Source: Loigolactobacillus backii
GTDB taxonomy: Bacteria; Bacillota; Bacilli; Lactobacillales; Lactobacillaceae
Length of the DNA: 64,000 nt
Direction of reading: 5' to 3'
Assembly: GCF_003946275.1 (NCBI RefSeq)
Contig: NZ_RHNQ01000001.1
Coordinates: forward strand, 61,390 to 125,389
The notes beneath the pieces were generated by a model. The model had not been told where the DNA came from, searched no databases, and saw only the letters and a list, made by a program, of their open reading frames with translations. Positions within the stretch are counted from its first letter, which is position 1, and the number at the start of each line of letters is the position of its first letter. Below are positions 36,472 through 44,600 of this stretch, piece by piece. The translations under genes were made by a program, and so were the position numbers.

Positions 36472-38028
36472 TCACCCCTTATTTATTGTTGCAAGCGTAT
36501 TTAGCGCCTGATTAATTGCTGTGCTGTTTTGGTTAAAGTGTGCTAAATAACTATGATTAAGCAGCAGTGTTTCTGGTTGCCAGAGTGTGACACTGATATC
36601 TAATCCTATTTGTCGTGCAGGGCTTAGTAGCTCATTTAGTCGTTGCTGGATATAAGCAGTCTGCTGATAAGCCGCGCGATAGCCTTGCACATTTAGATCC
36701 TCCATTAGCCAATCGAAAAAGTGACTGTCAGGCACATACTGGCTAATATCCGTATCAACTAAGCCGACAAAGCTATTACTAAATTGATCCAGCGCTAATA
36801 ATGCTAACAAATAATTAGCATTAAAAAAGGCCGGCAAACTGGTTGCTGACCATGCGGACGGAATCGTTAATTGCGGTGCCACTTGCGTAAATTTAGTCAC
36901 GCTTTGATTAGCCTGATAAATTGCGTTAGTCACATTATTAACGGCTAGAAAGTTTCCGGTACTGCCATTTAGGACTTGATTATTGCTGACTAAAATATTG
37001 TTAAATCCATTTTGACCAGTTATCGAGATATAACTACCAGTCGGATTATAACCATTAAATTGATTGCCACAAATCGCGACACTTTGTCCTGTTGCTACCG
37101 CCTGATTGGTGGTTACGGACGTTCCCCAGGCGCCAAGCCAGACAAAGTTAACACTAGCTGGAGCCTTAACACGGTTAATCACATTATTAGCAATGACAAT
37201 ATTGGCTGTCTCACTTGGCAAATGGATTGGTGCTACGTGGCCGTTACCCGATTGCGGATAGTTATCTGTTAACGTGTTTCCGATAAAATAGATGTCGTGG
37301 ATTATATCACTTTGATTGATCTGATCATGCTGACCAATTGGATTGGCCGCGTAAGCTTGTAAGCTGCCATCGGCGTTGGTAATCGGATTAAAGGCGCAAC
37401 CTAGCACAGCGACGTGACACGTTGGTAAATTATCATAGCTGTTGGCGTCAGCCGGATAGGCGTAACTCATACCACCTTTATAAGCATAATCGGGTTGGAT
37501 TGCCTCAGAAGTCGTATTGCCATTGCCACCTGTGTCAGAGGTACTGGCGCCATAGCCGTTAAAGTCACAATGCCAATACAAAATATGACTGCTACCGTCT
37601 AGGTCGGTGCAATGGCCACCAATTTGCTGGGATTTAATCCAGTGGCAATGGTCAAAAATAACGTACTTGGCGTGTAACATTGAGTTACATAACGCTGATC
37701 GCCAATCCAAATTACTGTTATCGCCACTGCCAGCAAAGGTAGCGTTGCGCCACGTGATGTTCTGCGTGCCGCCATCATAGCCTTTGTTTGGGCTTGGGTA
37801 GTGGAGAATGCCAACGTTACCGGCGGATTTAAAAATGGCATTATTGTCAAAGATAAACTCCAAATTGGAGTGCAAAATCACGGTGTTGAAACAGTACGTT
37901 CCGGCGGTTACGTGGATCACCGTCTTATCATCTGAGTCAGTGTTAGTCAGTAGTTGATTAAAGGCCGCCGTATTATCCGTCTTACCGTCACCTTTGAGAT
38001 AATCAGCCAGCTCTATTATTTGACTCAA
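36472..38028 (-). CDS. Right-handed beta-helix tail protein, putative wall-polysaccharide depolymerase
   Basis: 518 residues from a TTG start after GAGGTGAG. The start (DYLKGDGKTDNTAAFNQLL) is the typical opening of pectate-lyase-like tail spikes, followed by repeated beta-helix turns (NITWRNATFAGSGDN, HILYWHCDFNGYG, NIVIANNVINRVK, NNILVSNNQVLNG) to about residue 370. The last 150 residues are a separate helical domain. Likely binds or cuts a host surface polysaccharide. No catalytic residues can be assigned with confidence. Confidence 0.75.
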   Translation of the reverse strand: MSQIIELADYLKGDGKTDNTAAFNQLLTNTDSDDKTVIHVTAGTYCFNTVILHSNLEFIFDNNAIFKSAGNVGILHYPSPNKGYDGGTQNITWRNATFAGSGDNSNLDWRSALCNSMLHAKYVIFDHCHWIKSQQIGGHCTDLDGSSHILYWHCDFNGYGASTSDTGGNGNTTSEAIQPDYAYKGGMSYAYPADANSYDNLPTCHVAVLGCAFNPITNADGSLQAYAANPIGQHDQINQSDIIHDIYFIGNTLTDNYPQSGNGHVAPIHLPSETANIVIANNVINRVKAPASVNFVWLGAWGTSVTTNQAVATGQSVAICGNQFNGYNPTGSYISITGQNGFNNILVSNNQVLNGSTGNFLAVNNVTNAIYQANQSVTKFTQVAPQLTIPSAWSATSLPAFFNANYLLALLALDQFSNSFVGLVDTDISQYVPDSHFFDWLMEDLNVQGYRAAYQQTAYIQQRLNELLSPARQIGLDISVTLWQPETLLLNHSYLAHFNQNSTAINQALNTLATINKG

Positions 38029-38059
38029 CTAGCTCACCTCTTTTTGTTTTATTAATAAT

Positions 38060-38272
38060 TTATTCGGCCGCAGAACTAGTGGCAGCAGTAGAATCAGATG
38101 CTACGGTCGAAGTGCCAACTGGTGTCGTGGAAGCAGCTGGCACCTGATATTCCTCACCAACGATTGTCTTATACTGGTCAGCCGTAATCGCTGATTTAGC
38201 GACTTGTGCCGCGACGTCTTCCTTTGTCATGGTGTTCCAAAGTTGATACGCGAATTTAAATGTAATAAAAAT
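38060..38272 (-). CDS. XkdX family protein 2, apparent non-AUG start
   Basis: About 70 residues; the core (FAYQLWNTMTKEDV, SAITADQYKTIVGEEY) matches XkdX protein 1 position by position, and a Ser/Thr/Ala tail (STVASDSTAATSSAAE) follows. The open frame begins directly after the stop of the previous gene and contains no ATG, GTG or TTG at the proper place. GGGAGG is followed by ATA (38275) and ATT (38272); starting at ATT gives exactly the N-terminal length of XkdX 1. The first ATG is at 38230 and would remove a third of the domain. Confidence 0.7.
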   Translation of the reverse strand: MFITFKFAYQLWNTMTKEDVAAQVAKSAITADQYKTIVGEEYQVPAASTTPVGTSTVASDSTAATSSAAE

Positions 38273-38278
38273 TATGCA

Positions 38279-38653
38279 TTACCTCCCATTTTTTGTTGTT
38301 CCTGTTGCCAACGCCGTTACTGACTGTGCTAGCGACTGTAAATAAGTTTGAGTATTATTATCATTGTCTGCAATCTGTTGAGCTAGTGCAGTCAACGCTT
38401 GTTGTTCAGCGGTCGTTTGCGGCGCCTCTTCTGGATGTTCCTTTAAATATGCCTGATTAGCTGCATCTTGTGCCGCTTGCCAAACTGCTTTATCAGTGCC
38501 AATCCATGTGGTGCCATTCCAAGTAACCGGTTCATACAAGCCATTATCTGGGTTAATTTCTGTTTCGCCGGCTTGCACTACATAATTATCATCAACCAGC
38601 TTTGAGCTTTGAAACTCGCGACTAGTTGTGTCGTATAAATAAATTGCTTTCAA
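38279..38653 (-). CDS. Tail-tip accessory protein, first module
   Basis: 124 residues from a TTG start (MKAIYLYDTTSREFQSSKLV) placed eight bases after AAGGAG; a GTG three codons earlier is too close to that site. The N-terminal part has the pattern of a small beta domain found in many tail-fibre chaperone-like genes (NGLYEPVTWNGTTWIGTD); the rest is an Ala/Gln-rich coiled coil. The stop overlaps the ribosome binding site of XkdX 2. Confidence 0.65.
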   Translation of the reverse strand: MKAIYLYDTTSREFQSSKLVDDNYVVQAGETEINPDNGLYEPVTWNGTTWIGTDKAVWQAAQDAANQAYLKEHPEEAPQTTAEQQALTALAQQIADNDNNTQTYLQSLAQSVTALATGTTKNGR

Positions 38654-38665
38654 AGTTGTCACTCC

Positions 38666-39100
38666 TTAATGAATCATAATAAAATTAATTACCATAGTAT
38701 TAGCAGTAAGTGCTGTATTTGTAGTTCTGCGTAGATTAATATCCCCAGTGCTAGTGTCTGGAAATGGTCTATATAGATTTCCATCAAAATTAGCAATAAC
38801 GGGACTAACAGCCCAATTTTTTTGTCCATTAAACACCGAAATTGGAAGAGCAAACGGAGTCACCGAAAATTGGCTAGCTGGTATATTTGGATAACTAATT
38901 TGGCCACCAACGGCTATAAAATTATTAGCACCAAATGACCCATAGGTATATACCAGTTCATTATCAGTAAATTGGGTCCAGCCATTCTTATAAACAATGC
39001 CATCCGATGTCCAAGGAACTTTTGTAATGATTTGCTGAAAATTATCGTTAATTGCTTCTGACCATTTTTCCATGCCAGAAAAAATCTTAGTTAATGTCAT
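38666..39100 (-). CDS. Tail protein of unknown function
   Basis: 144 residues from MTLTKIFSGMEKWSEAINDNFQQI, preceded by AAGGT; an ATG five codons earlier is possible. The WSEAINDNFQ opening is common in short Firmicutes phage tail proteins; the rest is predicted beta (IVYKNGWTQFTDNELVYTYG, TGDINLRRT). It may be a receptor-binding head domain. Between the collagen/knob-type tail protein and the accessory gene. Confidence 0.65.
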   Translation of the reverse strand: MTLTKIFSGMEKWSEAINDNFQQIITKVPWTSDGIVYKNGWTQFTDNELVYTYGSFGANNFIAVGGQISYPNIPASQFSVTPFALPISVFNGQKNWAVSPVIANFDGNLYRPFPDTSTGDINLRRTTNTALTANTMVINFIMIH

Positions 39101-39121
39101 AATATCTACCTTCATATTTTT

Positions 39122-39721
39122 TTACCATGTCGTAATTAATTCCCAATCTGACCATGTAGTGTCAGAAGTTCCAATGCGGATATACGTCCACGGCCGTGTT
39201 GAGCCGGTAGTCTCGAATTCCTGCCGTGGACGACCAAAATCAGTATTATTGCCGGCGACTTTTGTGGTCAAGATGCCATAAGTTGAAGCTTGGCCGCTTG
39301 GCAACGTCACACCAAAAATCGACGTTTGCTTTAACTCCCGAACTTCTTTTGCTGGGTAGTTGGTTTGGTAGTAGGACGGTGGACAATTAACCGCACGACC
39401 ATTCGTCGTGCTATCACCGCCATTATCAATAATCATACTAGCTGATTCGTTCCAAGCAGGCCCTTTAAGACTGGCAAGCCACTCAGCTTCCGTGCCGCTA
39501 AATCCATTAGCAACGGCCAGTTCATAAGCAGACTTACCGTCCGTACCCGGCTGGCCAGATACTGTGCCAATTAAATCTTTGACCGTGTTATAGATTAGTG
39601 TGCCGTTAGCAGTCGCCCAAACCGATAGATGGCTGTCTAGCCCCGTAACCGCTTCCGGTGCTACTTCTGGATAAAATTGTTGCAGATTTGGGTAAAGCAG
39701 CGGAATAATATCAATTGCCAC
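39122..39721 (-). CDS. Tail fibre protein with pyocin-knob-like domain
   Basis: 199 residues from a GTG start (MAIDIIPLLYPNLQQF) after GAGGT. The middle has the GTDGKSAYELAVANGFSGTEAEWLASLKG segment that recurs in phage tail fibres, partly collagen-like. The C-terminus (VTLPSGQASTYGILTT ... YIRIGTSDTTWSDWELIT) matches the pyocin knob, a beta domain of fibre shafts or tips. It overlaps the end of the Tal-like gene by 11 bases. Confidence 0.75.
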   Translation of the reverse strand: MAIDIIPLLYPNLQQFYPEVAPEAVTGLDSHLSVWATANGTLIYNTVKDLIGTVSGQPGTDGKSAYELAVANGFSGTEAEWLASLKGPAWNESASMIIDNGGDSTTNGRAVNCPPSYYQTNYPAKEVRELKQTSIFGVTLPSGQASTYGILTTKVAGNNTDFGRPRQEFETTGSTRPWTYIRIGTSDTTWSDWELITTW

Positions 39722-40829
39722 CGACCTCACCCACTTTCTCGCCAAGCAAAATATTCGGCGCAAATACGCTTGTCTTATTTTTAACGTTACTAACTGCCTG
39801 ATTAATTTTCGTTGTCATACTACGCTGATAGTCCAAAATTGTTTGCTCTGTATTATTCAAAATAATGTCAGTCCCTTGACTTGGATCAAATGGGTACCAT
39901 GTATAGCTCATGACCTGAACATTCGTGACAAATGACTTAGGCCGTATTTCAAGCCGTCTCACTTCACCAGCAATTGGTTTAACATTCGTGCTAGCAATTA
40001 CTTCAATTGTTAGCGCAGGGTTGGGATGCAATTGTGATTTAGCATATGTTTCCATTGATGTTGCACTCGTAAAACGATCGTCTGAAATATTGTCACCAAT
40101 GTGCAGCCCCCATTTTTTAATTGAATCGTTATCAGACACCGTGATTGGATTAAAATAATAGCCAGCCGCACCATTATCAGTTCCGGTGTCCTTTTCTTTG
40201 CCATACGCCTTAACTTGATTAACCAAGGCCTGACTATCATTCGTAATCTTCACTTCGTTAGAATTATTTGGATAATCTAGTCGATTGCCTAAATCCTGCT
40301 TAAAAGCATCATCCGAATAAACCCGGATATTTTTATTATCCGGAAAAACAATTGCTGTCGGCCACGTATCTAAAATCTTGCTTAAACAATCCTTGCCATC
40401 GCTATTACCTAAATCCGTAATGACTTGATTATCAAAAGTCCCAATCACTTGATAAGTAAATCCATAAGTGTTGCCTTTAAAATAAAAATCAAGCACATCC
40501 ATCACGCTATAAGTCTTGTCACCAGTATTAGTGTTCCGCTGTCTGACACGGCTAACTTCGTTATAAATCTGCATACAAGTCATTTGTTTTGTTTCAATTC
40601 CACCAATAATATTGGGCTCATTCGTTTTAACAATATATTCTTGACCATCAAAAAAGACGCTGGATTCAACATCCAACATCTCATAGGCCTCACTTTTGTC
40701 ATCCCAAACGGTAAATTGTAATTGGTAAGTGCTGTTCTTTTCCCATTGCACTTGAAAACTATTAAATAATACACAATTCAAAGGCTCTTTGTCGGCGCTG
40801 TTCAAGCCTTTAACTAGTATTTTAAGCAA
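39711..40829 (-). CDS. Tail-associated protein (prophage endopeptidase tail / Tal N-domain)
   Basis: 372 residues from a TTG start (MLKILVKGLNSADKEPLNC) that overlaps the end of the Dit gene by eight bases. The sequence (FQVQWEKNSTYQLQFTVWDDKSEAYEMLDVESSVFFDGQEY) is typical of the conserved tail-tip domain of Tal/Gp44-like proteins that form the tail tube exit. No separate peptidase domain is present at the C-terminus, which is a coiled coil, so the lytic function of larger Tal proteins seems missing here. Confidence 0.8.
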   Translation of the reverse strand: MLKILVKGLNSADKEPLNCVLFNSFQVQWEKNSTYQLQFTVWDDKSEAYEMLDVESSVFFDGQEYIVKTNEPNIIGGIETKQMTCMQIYNEVSRVRQRNTNTGDKTYSVMDVLDFYFKGNTYGFTYQVIGTFDNQVITDLGNSDGKDCLSKILDTWPTAIVFPDNKNIRVYSDDAFKQDLGNRLDYPNNSNEVKITNDSQALVNQVKAYGKEKDTGTDNGAAGYYFNPITVSDNDSIKKWGLHIGDNISDDRFTSATSMETYAKSQLHPNPALTIEVIASTNVKPIAGEVRRLEIRPKSFVTNVQVMSYTWYPFDPSQGTDIILNNTEQTILDYQRSMTTKINQAVSNVKNKTSVFAPNILLGEKVGEVGGN

Positions 40830-41661
40830 TATAAACAAACGGGAAACTAAAAGTAATATCAATATCAGTTGCGCCGGTAACCGATATTGAGTTCCACCCT
40901 GTATTAAGGGTGATGTTGCCATAATCAGTATTCACACTAGCCGCATTGCCATTAAGCGTGGTGTTAACTCCATTTAAAATAATGGTGTCCGATTTACTGG
41001 CCGCCCTATTATAAGACCACTCTGTTTCATTAGTGTTATTGGTTAATTTAATAGAGTCGCCTGAAAACTTAACTATTATTTTTAAGTCGTGCTTTTGCTC
41101 GTACGGTTCAATTGCAATGTCGCTGGGATTGTAAATTTGAAAACTAGTTGTCGTAAAATGATAAGCGCATTCCTGATCCGTTGGTAAGTACATCCCCATC
41201 TGGATATCCGCATCATTCGTGTTAATTTCATCGCTTCGTGCTAACGAATATTTATATCCGCTGGGATTATCAAATGGGATCGTAAATTGACTGTCATTGG
41301 CAAAATTTTCTGTTGGTGCAATATCAAAAGGCGTTGCCACAACATATTTAACAATTGCAGGTTCAGCATCTGTTCTGATTCTTAATGATTTCCTACTGCT
41401 AAATAAGCGATATATTTCGTGCTTTGCTAGTTTTAAATTGTAATAATCACTAAAGCGTAAATAAAAGTTCGCGTTAACCGTGCTTTTATCAAAATTAGAG
41501 GCAATTAACGTTTTGCCGTCAACGCCAGTGTTTTGCCGATAAGTATTAAGCACATTAGGAGACGTTGAATCCCCTAAAAACTGTAAACCGTTAATCACAT
41601 TAGAAACTTCAACTTCCGGATCATTACCTAACTTTACATATAATTTTGGTTTACCTAGCAA
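40822..41661 (-). CDS. Distal tail protein Dit
   Basis: 279 residues from a TTG start (MLGKPKLYVKLGNDPEVEVS) after GGAGGTG. N-terminal Dit/Sipho_tail domain with characteristic SDYYNLKLAKHEIYRLFSSRKSLRIR, followed by a galectin-like beta domain at the C-terminus (FSGDSIKLTNNTNETEW ... LNTGWNSISVTGATDIDI). Dit is the hub connecting the tail tube with the tip. Placed directly after the tape measure gene as expected. Confidence 0.88.
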   Translation of the reverse strand: MLGKPKLYVKLGNDPEVEVSNVINGLQFLGDSTSPNVLNTYRQNTGVDGKTLIASNFDKSTVNANFYLRFSDYYNLKLAKHEIYRLFSSRKSLRIRTDAEPAIVKYVVATPFDIAPTENFANDSQFTIPFDNPSGYKYSLARSDEINTNDADIQMGMYLPTDQECAYHFTTTSFQIYNPSDIAIEPYEQKHDLKIIVKFSGDSIKLTNNTNETEWSYNRAASKSDTIILNGVNTTLNGNAASVNTDYGNITLNTGWNSISVTGATDIDITFSFPFVYIA

Positions 41662-41674
41662 ATTTCAACACCTC

Positions 41675-44600
41675 CTAAAGCGATTGTAAATTCCTAGCAG
41701 CTTGATCACGCGCTTGTTGCTTATAAAGCTGTGTTTTATCAAATGATGATTGTTGAATTGCTTTGACTTGAGCAACATTAATTCCCAATAATTGTGAGAG
41801 CGAATTATTAAGTGTTGTTAATCCATTAAGGACGGCTTCTAACTGTTTATTACTATTACTAGTCGTCGAATTAGTGGTACTGGTTCCATCTTGCGTTTTG
41901 AAGTAATCAAGCGATTGCTGCATAACTTGATAGGCTCTGGAACGTTTTGACATATCAAATGGTATAACAGCTTCTGGTATGTTGCCCTCGGCCATTTCAA
42001 CCATTTGATGTTGTCCAACAATTCCGCCATTTGCCATCCGCTTATGACCAGTCGGACCCCAGCCACCGGACACACTGATATCTGCCAGCCAGTTTGAATC
42101 ATTAAGCAAGGCCAATAATTGGACGTATCCACTACCTAAGTCTGCTTTTACCCCTCGTGGAACCCAGCTACTTAAAGTTGGCTGAATATACTGTAATAAT
42201 CCTTTAGATGGTGTGCCGGCCTTTGCATTTGAGTCCCAATTATTAGACACGGCTGCGTTACCATTAGACTCTTGCGTAATTCTTCGTAAAATTGCATTCA
42301 ATCCCGCCGCTGTTAGCTTAACGTTCATTTTTGCAGCAGCCTTTTTAATTGTCGCAGTCCAACGTTTTGCACCTGATCCGCTCGGATTGTTAGCCGATCC
42401 AAAATCTCCAGCAGATTTTACTAGCTTGGAAATAGCGTCCGCAATTCCGGTTAATGATTTATCAACCATTCCTTTGGACGCACCTTGCTGCATACTGCCA
42501 ACGCCAGAAACACTGTTAATATTAAACGTTTTCGCTGCTAAATCTTTCAATGTTTTTAGCGGATTAGTTATTTTACTTAAAGCGTCACTAGCAGCATCCG
42601 ATACGTCATCAAAAACATCAGAAGCACCGCTTTTAACTTTTTTAAGAAATGAAGCAATATCGGTTGATCCTTTAGCGTATCCTGGCAAAGCCTTACCGTA
42701 ATTCCCAGCCATTACTTTTCGTGTGTCTTGGGCATTAAGAATCTGATCACCCGGTTGCACATTTATAAACTCTGGGCCTTGTGCACCGATTAAATCAACT
42801 TTTCCTGAATACGGCCGGTATTTAAGTTCTGCACCGGCTTCACCAACTAGAGCCTTAGAGGCTTTTGTGATTCCACCACCTGTGGCATGAGCACCACTGG
42901 TTACTCGCGTATAGGCAAAACTAGAAGCACCAGCATCAACTGGATTAACGCCAAACGACTTAGTCAATTTATTAAAGAAACTTGCAACGGCTTTCCAAAT
43001 TGAATGAGTACCTTCGCCCTGCTTCTTATTTGCTTCCATTGAGCTGTTGGCCTGATTTGTGGCGTGATCAATAACGCCCTTAGACTGGCTAGATGCTGCA
43101 CTTTTTACTTGATCGCGCTGATCTTTAGCATCATTTATTACTTTGTCATGCTGAGCTTTGGCCTTATCTGTTGTACTGCTAGCCTGCTTATCCGCATGAT
43201 TAATTACTTTATTCTTTTGATCTAAAGCAGCAGAAACGGTGGCATCACGCTGTTGTTCGGCCTTCTTTTTAACATTAGCACGCTGAGTTTCGGCCCATTT
43301 ACTATTGCCCTTATATTGGCTATTTGCAGCTGAAACTGTATCTCTATACTGTTTCTTTGCTGCACTAATTGATTCATTAGCTTGGTTATCCGCGGCCTTG
43401 CGCACAGAATTTGCAGTTTTAATTGCAACGGCTGTTTTTTGCTTATATTCTTGGTTAGCGTATTTAACAGTGTTTGTGTACTGCTTCTGGGCCGAATTAA
43501 GAGCATTTTGTAATTGTTTATTACTTAATTTTCCTTTGTCAGCAGTCAGCTTTTTCATGATACTTGTTTCTTTATTCGAAGCCAATTGAATCTTGCCATT
43601 TAAGGTGGTATGCAATTTGGCTTCTTTAACCATTTCTTGCGAAGAAAATTTAAGTTTCTGATTATCTAATGCCTTAGCCTTTTTGTTCTCATCTTGTTTA
43701 ATAACAGCAGTCTGCTTAGACTGATCTTTTTGAAACTGTTCAGAATTTTGACCGTACTTTTTAGAATCTCTAAGCGCTTTAGCATTAGTCTTGGATTTAT
43801 CAGAGGCTATTTTTTTATTCCATTTGGTTTCTAGCTGAGACCGAGCTTGAGAATAATATTTAGTAACAGCATTTCGATCCGACTGTGACATCTTTTCGAA
43901 TTTAGAAGACTGACTGCCTTCCTGCTTTGCTGCCGCTAATCGCTTCTTATATTCCGCCTTTGTTAAATCACCATTTTTATAAAGTAATTTAAGATCGGCT
44001 TCATCCTGCTTTTGCTTATCAGAATAGTACTTCTTGGCTTCTGAATTAAGCTTGCCATAGGCCGACTTCATACTGATTTTTGGTGCTTTAATTTTAGTCT
44101 TGCCCATGGCATCAGATAATGATTTAGAAAACTTTTTGGCAATTGACTGGGCGGTTTTAGTTCCGCCTAATTGCTCACCAATTCCTGCACCGATCATGAC
44201 ACCAGTCGGGCCACCGACAGCACCAATAGCACCACCAATGACAGTACCTGCTGTTTTACCGGTTGCCTTATATTTATCTTGGGCCTTACCTGATCCAACA
44301 GCCTTAGCAATTGATGATCCTGCGTCCCAAGCAGTAATCGCTAAACCAGCACCATTTATTAGTCTTGAACCTAATCCTGTACCTAATAAATTCCATTTAC
44401 TGCCACTTTTAGCGACTGCTTTTTCAGCATCACCAGTTAATGCAGATGCCTCACCGGTTGAATTTTCTACCTTTGAGGCCGTTGTGGTAATACTAGGTGT
44501 GGCGCTAGTAGTAGTTTTACTAACTTCGCCACTGCCAGTCGTGCCAATAGAATCGGCTCCCTCTTTGGCCTTAGCGTTGGCTTCATAGGCGGCCGTCTGA

